DNA from: Enterobacter sp. R4-368
GTDB lineage: Bacteria; Pseudomonadota; Gammaproteobacteria; Enterobacterales; Enterobacteriaceae
Assembly: GCF_000410515.1 (NCBI RefSeq)
Contig: NC_021500.1
Span: forward strand, 2,666,001 to 2,730,000
Length of the DNA: 64,000 bases
Direction: 5' to 3'
Both the position numbers and the translations under genes were made by a program. Every line of letters starts with the position of its first letter. The first letter of the stretch is position 1. The notes under the pieces were generated by a model. The model was not told the DNA's origin. It saw nothing but the letters and a program-made list of their open reading frames with translations, and did not search any database. Positions 1 to 9,339 of the stretch are shown in pieces.

Positions 1-292
1 GCATAGTTTGATACCCGTGCGCGTCGGTCACGCTTTCAATGCCGCGTAACACTTCGGCGAAAACCTGGTTGGTCAGGGAAGGGAGAAGCACACCAATCGC
101 CCGGCTGGTGGCGTTAGAGAGAATATCGGGAGCCCGATTTGGAATGTAACCCAGTTCATCAAGCGCAGCAGCTATTTTGCCCCGTAACGCGACGGAAACT
201 TGCTCCGGGTTACGCAAAAAACGGCTAACGGTCATTTTGGTCACGCCAACGCGATCGGCCACATCCTGAAGTACGGGTCTTTTCTTTTTCAT
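1..292 (-). CDS. gntR: GntR, gluconate-responsive LacI-family repressor (5' part only)
   Basis: Only the first 97 codons lie in the window; the gene runs off the left edge. The translation starts MKKKRPVLQDVADRVGVTKM, a LacI-type helix-turn-helix (residues about 8-27), followed by a hinge helix and the start of the periplasmic-binding-like domain (AIGVLLPSLTNQVF). It looks essentially identical to E. coli GntR, which represses gluconate uptake and catabolism genes and is released by gluconate. The ATG follows an AGGA ribosome site. The position next to yhhW is the same as in E. coli. Confidence 0.95.
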   Translation of the reverse strand, partial: MKKKRPVLQDVADRVGVTKMTVSRFLRNPEQVSVALRGKIAAALDELGYIPNRAPDILSNATSRAIGVLLPSLTNQVFAEVLRGIESVTDAHGYQTM

Positions 293-343
293 CGTCCTGA
301 CATTTTTCTGAGTAAGAGATTTCCTCAGTTTATCACGGACAAC

Positions 344-377
344 GCGCAACCTTCCGGCCAAAACCAGGAGGTTGCGT
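344..377 (-). terminator. Possible weak terminator after yhhW
   Basis: A stem CGCAACCT / AGGTTGCG with a long loop lies just beyond the yhhW stop and before gntR. It has no good T-run, so the call is weak. Confidence 0.3.
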
Positions 378-394
378 CATTTATTTAACCAACA

Positions 395-1090
395 TCATAC
401 CGGCGGCAGATCGAACAGCAGGATTTCACTGTCGCTATCGGCATGCACCGAGATAGCCTGCTCATCCCAAATGGCCAGACCATCGCTGGTGGTGGCTTTT
501 GTCCCGTTGATAGTGACTTCGCCTTTCACCACCTGGATCCACACGCGGCGTTCAGCGGCAATCTGGTGTACAGACTGCTCATCTTTCAGCAGCGCCCAGC
601 GGTAAAGCTCCATATCCTGATGCACTTTCAGCGAACCATCACGCGCATCCGGCGATAGCACCAGTTGTTTGCCCTGCACCGCATCAAAGCGACGCTGTTC
701 ATAGCGCGGCGTGATGCCGTTAGTTTCTGGAATGATCCAGATTTGATACAGGCGCAGACGGTCGGTTTTGCTCGGGTTGTATTCCGAGTGACGCACCCCA
801 GTACCGGCGCTCATAATCTGGAACTCGCCCGCAGGAACCTGTTCTTTGTTGCCCATGCTGTCCTGGTGTTCAACCGCCCCTTCCAGTACATACGTCAGGA
901 TTTCCATGTCTTTGTGCGGGTGAGTGCCAAAGCCCTGGCCTGCATCGATAACGTCATCGTTAATCACACGCAGTGCCGAGAAGCCCATAAAATTTGGGTC
1001 GTAATAGTTGGCAAACGAGAAAGTGTGCCAGGAATCCAGCCAACCATGATTTGCATGGCCACGGTCATTTGCTTTGCGTAAGAAGATCAT
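395..1090 (-). CDS. yhhW: Pirin-family protein YhhW (quercetin 2,3-dioxygenase type)
   Basis: 231 residues, the usual length for YhhW. The N-terminal cupin has the pirin metal ligands in the motifs FGTHPHKDMEI and VEHQDSMGN, and a further GTGVRHSEYN motif; a second cupin follows. E. coli YhhW binds a metal and oxidises quercetin in vitro, but its physiological role is not settled. The open frame extends 34 codons further upstream; I chose the ATG giving MIFLRKANDRGHANHGWLDS because family similarity begins there. It is transcribed toward gntR, downstream of yhhX. Confidence 0.9.
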   Translation of the reverse strand: MIFLRKANDRGHANHGWLDSWHTFSFANYYDPNFMGFSALRVINDDVIDAGQGFGTHPHKDMEILTYVLEGAVEHQDSMGNKEQVPAGEFQIMSAGTGVRHSEYNPSKTDRLRLYQIWIIPETNGITPRYEQRRFDAVQGKQLVLSPDARDGSLKVHQDMELYRWALLKDEQSVHQIAAERRVWIQVVKGEVTINGTKATTSDGLAIWDEQAISVHADSDSEILLFDLPPV

Positions 1091-1164
1091 CTTGTTTACC
1101 CCCGTATGTTTTCGATGGAGTAAGTGTGGACGCAATTGACCAACGATCATAGAGGGTGAAAATT

Positions 1165-1205
1165 GACTCCTCTGTTCAAAAAAAGTGAACAAGTTGCGAG
1201 GAGTC
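1165..1205 (-). terminator. Hairpin between yhhX and yhhW
   Basis: Outer arms GACTCCTC (1165-1172) and GAGGAGTC (1198-1205) enclose a second inverted repeat, GTTCA and TGAAC. It lies just after the yhhX stop. Only a short T-rich stretch follows on the minus strand, so it could be an attenuator rather than a full terminator. Confidence 0.45.
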
Positions 1206-1213
1206 TTTTTCAG

Positions 1214-2251
1214 TTATTTCGCGAGGGTTATCGTGGCAGGAGAAGCCTGCTCAAAGGCGCGCTCCAGCAGTTCAAGGTTGGTGAGAACTTCAGATTCCTT
1301 GACGTAATTTGGCGCACCGTTTGAAAGCGTTTCGTACAGCGCATCGTAGACGCGGCCATAGTCACCCGTTTCCGGAGCGACCTCTTCCCGCACCGTTTCA
1401 CCCGCCGCATTCACATATTCCAGAACGCCCTTGCTGTCGTCAGCGGCAAAACCGGGTTCGCCCGGCATGATATTGGCTTTCAGGCTGGTTTCCTGCTGGT
1501 CGATACCGTATTTAATAAACGACCCTTTGGTGCCGTGGACGATAAATTTCGGGTAATCAATCTTCACCAGATGGCTGGTTTTGACGATGGCTTTTAAATC
1601 GCCGTAAAACAGCTGGGCTTCGAAAGTATCATCCGGGTTGGCTTTATTACGCAGGCTGCGGATGTCATATGCGGCATGATCCGGGCGGCCAAACAGCGAA
1701 ATGATTTGATCCATCGTATGCACGCCAAGGCCATAAAATGAGCCGTCCTGCGGCAAACCAGGTTTGGTTTCCGCTACCGGGCGGTAGTAATCAAAATGGC
1801 TTTCGATTTCCACGATGTTGCCGAGTTTGCCGCTTTCAATCGCCTTTTTCGTGGTGAGGAAGCAGGAGTCAAAACGGCGATTCTGGTACGGCGTTACCGT
1901 CAGGCCTTTGCGTTTTGCCAGCTCAAACAGCGTTACCGCTTCCGCCATTGTCGGGGTGAATGGTTTTTCCACCAGCACATTTTTACCCGCTTCCAGCGCA
2001 CGCTTAGCGTAGTCGAAATGGCTGTCGGCATGGGTACAAACGATCACCAGTTTGACCTGCGGATCATTAAAGATGTCGTCAATATCGCTGGTGAAGTGAA
2101 TGTGTTGATACTGCGGATGCTGCTCTTCCGGCTTCGGGTGGCGGCGAAAAATATGCGCCACATGCCAGCTGTCTTTGCGGTGCAGAACATACGGGAGGTG
2201 ATAACGGGTGGTGCTTTTACCAAAGCCGATAAAGGCGCAATGTAGCGTCAT
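1214..2251 (-). CDS. yhhX: Gfo/Idh/MocA-family oxidoreductase YhhX
   Basis: 345 residues. The N-terminal NAD(P)-binding Rossmann region starts MTLHCAFIGFGKSTTRYHLP, and the motif NVLVEKPFT is typical of Gfo/Idh/MocA enzymes. The C-terminal substrate domain includes GLGVHTMDQIISLFG. The substrate is unknown. The frame continues 41 codons upstream into the ryhB region; the ATG at 2251 matches the E. coli start. It is convergent with nothing and shares its upstream region with ryhB, as in E. coli. Confidence 0.92.
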   Translation of the reverse strand: MTLHCAFIGFGKSTTRYHLPYVLHRKDSWHVAHIFRRHPKPEEQHPQYQHIHFTSDIDDIFNDPQVKLVIVCTHADSHFDYAKRALEAGKNVLVEKPFTPTMAEAVTLFELAKRKGLTVTPYQNRRFDSCFLTTKKAIESGKLGNIVEIESHFDYYRPVAETKPGLPQDGSFYGLGVHTMDQIISLFGRPDHAAYDIRSLRNKANPDDTFEAQLFYGDLKAIVKTSHLVKIDYPKFIVHGTKGSFIKYGIDQQETSLKANIMPGEPGFAADDSKGVLEYVNAAGETVREEVAPETGDYGRVYDALYETLSNGAPNYVKESEVLTNLELLERAFEQASPATITLAK

Positions 2252-2361
2252 AATCCAGTCCTTATCAAGTTGACTCTCACAACCATAGCGCATCTGCAAA
2301 GGACGTGTCCCTGACCCTTTTCCCAAAAGGGCGGCAAACGGGAAGGCAAATCGCAGGCAAA

Positions 2362-2452
2362 AAAAAGCCAGCACGCGGCTGGCTAAGAAATACTGGAAGC
2401 AATGTGAGCAATGTCGTGCTTTCAGGATTACCGCAACGGTTTCCCTGAACGC
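2362..2452 (-). ncRNA. ryhB: RyhB, iron-starvation small RNA
   Basis: About 91 nt in the same place as E. coli ryhB (between yhhX and yhhY, yhhX strand). The pairing core CCTGAAAGCACGACATTGCT and the terminator stem AGCCAGC / GCTGGCTTTTTTTT match E. coli RyhB; the 5' 25 nt differ. RyhB is an Hfq-dependent RNA that lowers synthesis of non-essential iron-using proteins (sdh, sodB and others) when Fur is inactive. The 5' end was placed by comparison with the K-12 RNA and could be off by a base or two. Confidence 0.93.
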
Positions 2453-2457
2453 ATGGC

Positions 2458-2480
2458 AATAATAATCATTATCATTCGCA
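2458..2480 (-). promoter_or_regulatory. Fur box and promoter of ryhB
   Basis: The minus strand reads AATGATAATGATTATTATT, close to the Fur consensus of repeated GATAAT units, directly upstream of the RyhB start. Its right part overlaps the -10 region (TATTAT), so Fur-Fe2+ would block transcription, as known for E. coli ryhB. Confidence 0.85.
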
Positions 2481-2571
2481 CTTGTCCACTTTTTTTTGCA
2501 AAAAATGGCAGTTGACGCTTCGCCAGAAAGCCAGGAAGGTAGCTTTCTACCCCATCAACAGGAGAAGCAGG

Positions 2572-3063
2572 ATGAGCAAGATAGTGGTACGCCATGCCGA
2601 AGCGCGCGATGCAGAATCTTTACGTCAGTTTTATGCGCAACCCGAGGTGTATCATAACCTGCTACAGCTACCTCATCCCCCTGCAGAACTGTGGGAAGAT
2701 CGCCTGAAGCCGCAACCCGGCCGCCGCCAGTTGGTTGCCTGCATTGACGAGCAAGTCGTCGGGAACCTGACGTTAATGGTGGAACAAAACCCGCGCCGTA
2801 GCCATGTCGCCTTTTTTGGCATGGCGGTATCATCGGCGTTCCAGAACCGGGGCGTCGCCAGTGCGCTGATGCGTGAAATGATTAACCTGTGCGATAACTG
2901 GTTGCGCATCGAACGCATTGAGTTAACGGTGTTTGCTGATAACGCCCCCGCGCTCGCCGTGTACCGTAAATTTGGTTTCGAGATTGAGGGTACAGGCAAG
3001 CGTTATGCGTTGCGTAACGGCGAGTATGTTGATTCGTACTATATGGCACGAATGAAAGGCTAA
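2572..3063 (+). CDS. yhhY: GNAT N-acetyltransferase YhhY (AaaT-like)
   Basis: 163 residues. A GNAT fold with the acetyl-CoA-binding segment NRGVASALMREM and the C-terminal motif NAPALAVYRKFGFEIEGTG. E. coli YhhY has been reported to acetylate amino acids and analogues such as 3-aminotyrosine. An in-frame extension of 30 codons exists upstream; the ATG at 2572 is preceded by a good AGGAG-type site and matches the E. coli N-terminus MSxIVxRHAE. Somewhat more diverged from E. coli than its neighbours. Confidence 0.9.
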   Translation: MSKIVVRHAEARDAESLRQFYAQPEVYHNLLQLPHPPAELWEDRLKPQPGRRQLVACIDEQVVGNLTLMVEQNPRRSHVAFFGMAVSSAFQNRGVASALMREMINLCDNWLRIERIELTVFADNAPALAVYRKFGFEIEGTGKRYALRNGEYVDSYYMARMKG

Positions 3064-3065
3064 GA

Positions 3066-3094
3066 AATTCCTCTCCCCAAACGGGGAGAGGAAT
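3066..3094. terminator. Bidirectional terminator-like hairpin between yhhY and ggt
   Basis: A 12-bp stem ATTCCTCTCCCC / GGGGAGAGGAAT with a 3-4 nt loop lies between the convergent yhhY and ggt stops. The T-run is poor, but the position and stability fit a shared terminator. Confidence 0.6.
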
Positions 3095-3097
3095 TGT

Positions 3098-4858
3098 TCA
3101 GTATCCGGCGGTTAAATCATCCACCGAGCGCGGATCCGACGCGCCATACAATGTACCGTCCGGCCCGACCATAATGCTCTGCGTACTGCCCATCGCTTCC
3201 TTAACGGCTACTTTTTGCCCTTTCTGTTCAAGCAGTTTTAACGTGTCCGGGCTAAAGCCTTTCTCGACGCGCAGTTCATCCGGCAGCCATTGATGATGAA
3301 AACGCGGCGCGTTGGTAGCCTCGGCGACATTCATACCAAAATCGATGCTATTCACCACCATTTGCAACACTGTTGTGATAATACGGCTACCGCCGGGGCT
3401 GCCGGTGACCAGCCAGGTTTTGCCATCTTTCAGCACAATGGTTGGCGACATTGAAGAGAGTGGGCGTTTGCCCGGCCCAATCGCATTCGCATCGCCGCCC
3501 ACCAGCCCGTAGACATTCGGCACGCCCGGTTTGGCAGAGAAATCATCCATTTCGTTATTCAGCAGAATGCCGGTATTGCCAGCAACAATCCCGGTGCCGA
3601 ATACCGTATTCAGCGTATAAGTGACCGCAACTGCATTGCCATCTTTATCCACCACCGAGAAGTGCGTGGTTTGGTTACTTTCGTAAGGTGCCAGCTTGCC
3701 GGGGCGGATCTGGCTGGAGGGGCGCGCTTTGTTGACATCAATCTGCGCGGCGATCGATTTGGCGTACTCTTTGTTGGTTAACGCCTGCCACGGCACTTTG
3801 ACAAAGTCCGGATCGCCCAGATATTCCGAACGGTCGGCATAGGCATATTTCTCCGCCTCGGTCATCACCTGCATCGCATCCGCACTGCCAAAGCCGTACT
3901 TCGCCAGATCGAAGTTTTCCAGGATATTGAGGATTTCCACGATATGAATCCCGCCTGATGAGGGCGGTGGCATGGAGTAAATCTCGTAACCGCGATAGCT
4001 GCCGCTTATCGGCGTGCGCTCCACGGCTTTGTAGTTGGCTAAATCCTCTTTGGTGATAAGCCCACCGTTTTTGCTCATCTGCTGGGCGATTTGCTCAGCA
4101 ATCGCGCCTTTGTAGAAGGCGTCCGGACCTTTCTCAGCAATCATCTCCAGACTTTTGCCGAGATTGCTTTGCACCAGCTTGTCGCCCTTTTTCAGCGGCT
4201 CGCCATCTTTCCAGAAAATGGCTTTGCTGGTTTCGTGGTTGGGCAACACTTCACTGCCATAGGTTTTCAAATCGCCCGCCAGCGCATCGTTCACCACAAA
4301 GCCCTGTTTCGCCAGCTTGATGGCCGGTTGCACCACTTTGTTCAGCGGCAGCGTGCCGTACTTTTCCAGCGCCAGCGAGAAACCTGCAACGGTGCCGGGC
4401 GTGCCGGACGCCAGATGAGAAGTCAGGGATTTTTTACTGTCCGGGTTGCCCTGATCGTCGAGAAACATATCGCGTGTCGCGCCAGCGGGGGCCATTTCAC
4501 GGAAATCAATCGCCGTGACGTTCCCTTCTTTGCTACGAATCAGCATGAAACCGCCACCGCCGAGGTTACCGGCCTGCGGATGCGTGACTGCCAGTGCGTA
4601 ACCAACCGCCACCGCTGCATCCACCGCGTTACCGCCCTGCTTGAGAATATCGACACCGACGCGCGTGGCAGTTTCATCCACCGAGGCAACCATGCCCTGT
4701 TTCGCTACAACAGGATGAAAGACATCGGCTTCAACCCCGTAAGATACCGGAGGCGGCGCGGTCGCCTGCCCTTCTGGCGGCGCCGCCGCAACGCCAAAAC
4801 ATCCTCCCGCCATCAGCGCGGCAATCGCCAGCCAACGCGCAAACTTCTGTTTCATCAT
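3098..4858 (-). CDS. ggt: Gamma-glutamyltranspeptidase, periplasmic
   Basis: 586 residues. A Sec signal peptide (about residues 1-25, ending AAA before PPEG) is followed by the Ntn-hydrolase precursor. The autoprocessing site is in YESNQTTHFSVVDKDG; the Thr at about 397 would become the N-terminal nucleophile of the small subunit. PLSSMSPTIV and TGSPGGSRI are substrate-pocket motifs. It hydrolyses glutathione and other gamma-glutamyl compounds in the periplasm and supports cysteine and glycine recycling. A short proline-rich insert after the signal peptide makes it about six residues longer than E. coli Ggt. The start could be either Met of the initial MM. Confidence 0.97.
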   Translation of the reverse strand: MMKQKFARWLAIAALMAGGCFGVAAAPPEGQATAPPPVSYGVEADVFHPVVAKQGMVASVDETATRVGVDILKQGGNAVDAAVAVGYALAVTHPQAGNLGGGGFMLIRSKEGNVTAIDFREMAPAGATRDMFLDDQGNPDSKKSLTSHLASGTPGTVAGFSLALEKYGTLPLNKVVQPAIKLAKQGFVVNDALAGDLKTYGSEVLPNHETSKAIFWKDGEPLKKGDKLVQSNLGKSLEMIAEKGPDAFYKGAIAEQIAQQMSKNGGLITKEDLANYKAVERTPISGSYRGYEIYSMPPPSSGGIHIVEILNILENFDLAKYGFGSADAMQVMTEAEKYAYADRSEYLGDPDFVKVPWQALTNKEYAKSIAAQIDVNKARPSSQIRPGKLAPYESNQTTHFSVVDKDGNAVAVTYTLNTVFGTGIVAGNTGILLNNEMDDFSAKPGVPNVYGLVGGDANAIGPGKRPLSSMSPTIVLKDGKTWLVTGSPGGSRIITTVLQMVVNSIDFGMNVAEATNAPRFHHQWLPDELRVEKGFSPDTLKLLEQKGQKVAVKEAMGSTQSIMVGPDGTLYGASDPRSVDDLTAGY

Positions 4859-4978
4859 CGTCGTTCTCCCGAGTAAGGGCTACAGTCCCCGCTTAAGCCT
4901 GGTTCACAACTCTTAAAAATGCATTGTCACGAATGAAAGCGAGTAAACTGATAGGAAACCTCAATGGAGGACAGGACG

Positions 4979-5392
4979 ATGAAACGATTACTGATTCTGG
5001 CGGCGCTGCTGCCCTTTAGCGCCTTTGCACAGCCATTAAACACCACCAATGATCCGCACCAGCCGGGGTATGTGATCCCAAGCCAGCAGCGAATGCAGAC
5101 GCAGATGCTCAACCAGCAGCAACAGCATCAAGGAATGCTGAAACAGCAGATGCAGACGCAAACCCAGCTACAACAGCAACAATTGCAGATGCAGATGAAT
5201 AACAATTCCCAACGGGTAAGGCAGGCGCAGCCGGGGGAGCTCAATCCCGGCGGCCAGCAAGTGCTCCCCAACAACAGCCCCGGGATGCTCAGCGGGGGAA
5301 CAACTAGCAGCGGTATGACGCAGCAACATATGCTGCCGCAAACGCAAAACGGCGACATGCTGCAAAGCACATCGCCGTCGACAACACCTTAG
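4979..5392 (+). CDS. yhhA: YhhA, exported glutamine-rich DUF2756 protein
   Basis: 137 residues from the ATG behind AGGACG. A clear signal peptide ([20 protein letters not shown]) precedes a very Gln/Met/Asn-rich low-complexity chain, for example [18 protein letters not shown]. Function unknown. The frame starts five codons earlier at another ATG, but the E. coli protein begins MKRLLIL. The 3' end lies in a 21-bp tandem triplication that also forms the end of ugpQ; the first repeat unit provides the stop codon. Confidence 0.88.
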   Translation: MKRLLILAALLPFSAFAQPLNTTNDPHQPGYVIPSQQRMQTQMLNQQQQHQGMLKQQMQTQTQLQQQQLQMQMNNNSQRVRQAQPGELNPGGQQVLPNNSPGMLSGGTTSSGMTQQHMLPQTQNGDMLQSTSPSTTP

Positions 5393-5439
5393 TACTGGTC
5401 GACAACACCTTAGTACTGGTCGACAACACCTTAGTACTG
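5377..5439. repeat. Three perfect tandem copies of a 21-bp unit at the yhhA/ugpQ junction
   Basis: Unit GTCGACAACACCTTAGTACT plus G at 5377-5397, 5398-5418 and 5419-5439, identical copies. The first copy carries the TAG stop of yhhA; the third carries the TAA stop of convergent ugpQ. The middle copy is spacer, so neither reading frame is damaged. Confidence 0.95.
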
Positions 5440-6171
5440 GAAGTGCGGCCCGATATCGTCAATTTTATCGGTGCAGATGCTATCAACACCCCAGCGCAGC
5501 AGTTCCGCCGCCCGTGCGGGCTGGTTGACGGTATAGACCAGGATGCGCAAGCCCGCATCGCGCAACATGCGTACGCGGGCTTCATCCAGCAGTTTATGGT
5601 TCAGATGGATCGATACGCAGCCCAGCCGTTCGGTGAGCACCTGCCAGTCATCACGCCACTCATCGAGCAGCAGGCCGCGCGGCAGTTCCGGCGCGGCTTG
5701 CTGCGCCGCTTCCAGCGCATCAATTTCAAACGATGAAAGCAGCGGCGGTGTCATTCCGGCCCACAGATCGCGCGCGGCCAGCGCAACCACTTTACCGGTG
5801 AGCGCCCCGCTGCCGGTGGTCGGTTTAATTTCGATATTCGCCATCATGCCGTGCTGGCGACAGCGCTCGGCCACCTGGGAGAGCAGCGGCAGCGGTTCGC
5901 CTTTGAATTCACCGCTGAACCAGCCACCTGCATCCACTTTCAGCAGATCGTTCCACGCCAGTTCGCCCGCGACGCCCCAACCGTTACTGGTACGCTCCAG
6001 ATTGTCGTCATGCAGCAGGAAAATCTGCCCATCTTTCGACAGCTTGGCATCGAACTCAATCATCGTGTGCCCGTAACGCGCGCCAACATCAATGGCAGCC
6101 AGTGTGTTTTCCGGTGCCAGTTTACCGCCGCCGCGATGGGCGACAATGTGGGGATATGGCCAGTTGCTCAT
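5431..6171 (-). CDS. ugpQ: Glycerophosphodiester phosphodiesterase UgpQ, cytosolic
   Basis: 246 residues. GDPD-fold motifs [12 protein letters not shown] (catalytic His and Glu), [10 protein letters not shown] and HDDNLERTS. It splits glycerophosphodiesters into glycerol-3-phosphate and an alcohol as they enter through the Ugp transporter. The start ATGA overlaps the ugpC stop by 4 nt, so it is the last gene of ugpBAECQ. Its last codons fall within the 21-bp tandem repeat. Confidence 0.96.
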   Translation of the reverse strand: MSNWPYPHIVAHRGGGKLAPENTLAAIDVGARYGHTMIEFDAKLSKDGQIFLLHDDNLERTSNGWGVAGELAWNDLLKVDAGGWFSGEFKGEPLPLLSQVAERCRQHGMMANIEIKPTTGSGALTGKVVALAARDLWAGMTPPLLSSFEIDALEAAQQAAPELPRGLLLDEWRDDWQVLTERLGCVSIHLNHKLLDEARVRMLRDAGLRILVYTVNQPARAAELLRWGVDSICTDKIDDIGPHFQY

Positions 6172-7241
6172 ACTCGTTGTCCTGTTTCACCATCAAATAA
6201 GTGCAGGTGATTTTCCGGCAGATGGAGCCATAACGTGCTGCCCGCCGTCGGGCGATCCTGATGCGACAAACGCACCACCAGTTTCTGCTCGCCCCAGCGA
6301 CCATGCGCTAAGTTATCCGCGCCGAGGATCTCCAGCGTGTCCATCACCAGCGGTACACCGCCTGCGGCCTGTGAGCTTAGCGCAATATGTTCCGGGCGGA
6401 TACCCAGCGTCATCTTGCGGCCAGCATACCCGCGATAGTACCAGTTGATCGGCAGCGCCATGCCGCTCTCCAGTTCAAAGTGCGTACCGGCGCTGCTGAT
6501 ACGGCCATCAAGCAGGTTCATCGCCGGGCTACCGATAAAGCTCGCCACAAAGCGGCTGGCGGGTTTTTCATACACCTCAACCGGCGTACCGATTTGCTCC
6601 GCCACGCCTTTATTCATCACCAGCACGCGCTGCGCCAGCGTCATTGCTTCCACCTGATCGTGGGTAACGTACAGTGAAGTAGTGTTCAGACGACGATGCA
6701 GTTGTTGCAGCTCAAGGCGCATTTGCACACGCAGCTTGGCGTCAAGGTTGGAAAGCGGTTCATCGAAGAGAAACACCGCTGGATCGCGGACAATCGCGCG
6801 GCCCATCGCCACACGCTGGCGCTGGCCGCCAGAGAGTTCGCGCGGGCGGCGTTTTAACAGGCCCTCTAATTCAAGAATACGCGCCGCTTCCGCGACACGC
6901 CCGGCGATATGCTCTTTGCCCATGCCGCGAATTTTCAGCCCCCACGCCATATTCTCTTCCACACTCATGTGCGGGTAGAGCGCATAGTTCTGGAACACCA
7001 TCGCGATACCGCGATCTTTGGGTTCCATTTCGGTGACGCGCTGGGTATCAATCCAGATATCCCCGCTGGTTACGCGCTCCAGGCCTGCGACCATGCGCAA
7101 CAGTGTTGATTTACCACAGCCCGACGGGCCAACCATCACAATAAACTCACCGTCTGCGACATCCAGCGTCAGCGGCTGGATCACCTGGGTTTTGCCGCTG
7201 TCCCAACTCTTGGTGACCGCTTGTAATTTTAATCCTGCCAT
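6168..7241 (-). CDS. ugpC: UgpC, ATPase of the glycerol-3-phosphate ABC importer
   Basis: 357 residues. Walker [10 protein letters not shown] (about 38-46), signature LSGGQRQRV, Walker [14 protein letters not shown]-loop YVTHDQ, and a C-terminal MalK-like regulatory TOBE region ([10 protein letters not shown]). It powers uptake of sn-glycerol-3-phosphate and glycerophosphodiesters. The frame stays open 85 codons upstream through the palindromic element, but [13 protein letters not shown] is the family start. Unlike the tight ugpB-A-E spacing typical of the operon, 269 bp separate it from ugpE. Confidence 0.96.
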   Translation of the reverse strand: MAGLKLQAVTKSWDSGKTQVIQPLTLDVADGEFIVMVGPSGCGKSTLLRMVAGLERVTSGDIWIDTQRVTEMEPKDRGIAMVFQNYALYPHMSVEENMAWGLKIRGMGKEHIAGRVAEAARILELEGLLKRRPRELSGGQRQRVAMGRAIVRDPAVFLFDEPLSNLDAKLRVQMRLELQQLHRRLNTTSLYVTHDQVEAMTLAQRVLVMNKGVAEQIGTPVEVYEKPASRFVASFIGSPAMNLLDGRISSAGTHFELESGMALPINWYYRGYAGRKMTLGIRPEHIALSSQAAGGVPLVMDTLEILGADNLAHGRWGEQKLVVRLSHQDRPTAGSTLWLHLPENHLHLFDGETGQRV

Positions 7242-7245
7242 ATAA

Positions 7246-7511
7246 GGTTGCATCTCTTGATTGTTCGTGAACGTCGCTGGCGGCCATTTTTGCCCAAGGC
7301 AAGGCGCGAGCGGCGAAGTTTGGTGGGCCCAAATAAAACGCGAGTAACGAAGCTTTGGGCAAAAATGGCCCCAGCCCTTCGGGACGCGTGCCGAAACCGC
7401 GTACTCTGCGTTGTCGGATTTGGACATAGGCCCACTATGTCCATCATCCTCCGCCTTGATTACGCGGTTTCGGCTCAGCGTCGACGTCACGCACAATCAA
7501 GGGATACAACC
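7246..7511. repeat. MITE-like element of nested inverted repeats inside the ugp operon
   Basis: About 266 bp. Terminal arms of about 30 bp (7246-7276 and 7480-7511) read GGTTGCATCTCTTGATTGT and GGTTGTATCCCTTGATTGT inward. Inside are a perfect 16-bp pair GGCCATTTTTGCCCAA (7282-7297) / complement (7355-7370), a 13-bp pair CCGAAACCGCGTA (7391-7403) / complement (7461-7473), and in its loop GGACATAG / CTATGTCC (7422-7442). No protein is encoded. It is transcribed as part of the ugp mRNA and would fold into a large branched hairpin. It looks like a non-autonomous mobile or REP-like element; I cannot name the family. Confidence 0.8.
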
Positions 7512-8356
7512 TACTTCTCACTGTCGACCAGGCCACGCACAAAGGCGCGCTGCATGGCTAAAACGATAACGACCGGGGGGATCAACGTCAGCAACATCGC
7601 TGCCATGACCTGGTTCCATTGCGTGGTGCTTTCACCGCTGGCAATCATGCTTTTTACCCCCGCCACGGCGGTGCCAAGATTGACGTCGCTGATGATCAGC
7701 AGCGGCCACAAATACTGGTTCCAGCCGTAGATAAAGGTGATGACGAACAGCGCCGCGAGGTTGGTTTTTGACAGCGGCAACACGATGTCGCGGAAAAAAC
7801 GCATTGGCGATGCGCCATCAATTCGCGCGGCTTCCATCAACTCGTCCGGCAAGGTCATAAAGAACTGGCGGAACAAAAACGTTGCTGTTGCGGAGGCCAT
7901 CAGCGGCAGCGTCAAACCGGTGTAGCTGTCGAGCATTTTCAGGTTTGCAATCACTTCCACCGTTGGGAAAATACGCACCTCAACCGGCAGCATCAGCGTG
8001 CAGAAGATCATCCAGAAGAAGAGGTTACGCAGCGGAAAGCGGAACCAGACAATGGCGAAGGCAGAGAGCATCGATACGGCGATTTTGCCGACGGTGATGA
8101 CAAACGCCATGATGAAGCTGTTGGTCAGCATCAACCAGAACGGCGCGCTATTCGCGCCAATACCGTTGACCCAGATGTTGCGCAGGTTCTCCCACAAATG
8201 GGTGCCGGGGATCAGCGTCATGGGCGTGTCGTACACGGCGTTGATATCCAGCGTCGCCGTTACGAAGGCGACATACAGTGGGAACAGCACCACCGCAATC
8301 CCGAGAATAAGCATGATATGGCTGAATAACGTCAGCCCGGGGCGATTCTCAATCAT
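7511..8356 (-). CDS. ugpE: UgpE, permease of the glycerol-3-phosphate ABC importer
   Basis: 281 residues with six predicted membrane segments, starting [20 protein letters not shown]. The EAA loop [17 protein letters not shown] contacts UgpC. It pairs with UgpA to form the channel. The ATG overlaps the ugpA stop by 4 nt. Its stop codon lies at the edge of the palindromic element. Confidence 0.96.
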   Translation of the reverse strand: MIENRPGLTLFSHIMLILGIAVVLFPLYVAFVTATLDINAVYDTPMTLIPGTHLWENLRNIWVNGIGANSAPFWLMLTNSFIMAFVITVGKIAVSMLSAFAIVWFRFPLRNLFFWMIFCTLMLPVEVRIFPTVEVIANLKMLDSYTGLTLPLMASATATFLFRQFFMTLPDELMEAARIDGASPMRFFRDIVLPLSKTNLAALFVITFIYGWNQYLWPLLIISDVNLGTAVAGVKSMIASGESTTQWNQVMAAMLLTLIPPVVIVLAMQRAFVRGLVDSEK

Positions 8357-9240
8357 TGGTAGCGCACCTTACTTTCAACATAACGGAACTGGACCACCGT
8401 CAGCACTATCACCAAAAACATCAGCACCACCGACTGTGCCGCAGACGTGGAGAGATCCAACCCGGCGAAACCTTCGCGGTAAATTTTATAAATCAGCGTC
8501 GTCGTCGCCTGAACCGGGCCACCGGCTGTCGCGGCGTCGATCACCGGGAACGTGTCGAAAAAGGCGTACACCAGGTTAACCACCAGCAGGAAAAAACTCA
8601 CCGGCGCAATGAGCGGCAGTGACAATTTGAAGAAGCGACGGATCGGCCCGGCACCGTCAATGGCGGCGGCTTCAACCAGTGAGCGCGGAATTGACTGCAA
8701 AGCGGCAAAGAAGAACAGGAAGTTGTAGCTGATCTGCTTCCATACCGAAGCAAAAACCACGAGGAACATGGCCTGGCCGCTGTTTTGCGCATGGTTCCAG
8801 TCATAGCCAAACTGCGCCAGAAAATGGGTAAGCAAGCCGCGACCGGGGTTAAAGAGAAAAATCCACAGCACAGCGGCAACCGCTGGCGCAACGGCGTAGG
8901 GCAGCAGCATCAGCGTTTGATAAATGCGACTGCCGCGCACCACGTTATCCACCAGCGCGGCAAAAAACAGGGAAACCAGCAGGCCGCTGAACGTCACCCA
9001 CGCGCTAAAGCGCATGGTGGTCCAGAAAGAGTCCAGATAATAGCTGTCGTGAAACAGCGCGACGAAATTATCCAGCCCGACAAACTGGCTGGAGAGGCCG
9101 AACGGATCGACACTTTGTACCGAATACCACAGCGCTTCAGCCGCAGGCCAGATAAAGAAAATAATGGTGATAGCCAGCTGCGGCGCCACTAACACGTATG
9201 GGAGCCAGCGCGAACGAAACACCGGACGGGATGAGGACAT
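8353..9240 (-). CDS. ugpA: UgpA, permease of the glycerol-3-phosphate ABC importer
   Basis: 295 residues from [15 protein letters not shown]; an upstream Met two codons earlier is possible but E. coli UgpA starts at the chosen one. Six membrane segments and the EAA motif [17 protein letters not shown]. Forms the inner-membrane channel with UgpE and receives substrate from UgpB. Confidence 0.96.
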   Translation of the reverse strand: MSSSRPVFRSRWLPYVLVAPQLAITIIFFIWPAAEALWYSVQSVDPFGLSSQFVGLDNFVALFHDSYYLDSFWTTMRFSAWVTFSGLLVSLFFAALVDNVVRGSRIYQTLMLLPYAVAPAVAAVLWIFLFNPGRGLLTHFLAQFGYDWNHAQNSGQAMFLVVFASVWKQISYNFLFFFAALQSIPRSLVEAAAIDGAGPIRRFFKLSLPLIAPVSFFLLVVNLVYAFFDTFPVIDAATAGGPVQATTTLIYKIYREGFAGLDLSTSAAQSVVLMFLVIVLTVVQFRYVESKVRYQ

Positions 9241-9255
9241 AAGCAACTCTTTTCA

Positions 9256-9317
9256 GATAGGCCGGATAGCAACGGCCTACCGTAAAGTAGGCCGTCTTTG
9301 TCTGCCGGATAAGTACT
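9256..9317 (-). repeat. REP-like stem-loops between ugpB and ugpA
   Basis: A perfect 8-bp stem CGGCCTAC (9273-9280) / GTAGGCCG (9287-9294) with GCCGGATA motifs on either side (9261 onward and 9303 onward) resembles REP half-sites. Such a hairpin after the binding-protein gene often keeps its mRNA more abundant than that of the permeases. This role is inferred. Confidence 0.5.
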
Positions 9318-9339
9318 TTTCTCCCGGCAAAACACTACA

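Noticed and set aside
4091..4876. 261-codon frame opposite ggt
   Set aside because: Antisense shadow of ggt with no family features.
7248..7730. 160-codon plus-strand frame over the palindromic element and ugpE end
   Set aside because: Runs antisense into ugpE and through inverted repeats; not a transposase or any known protein.
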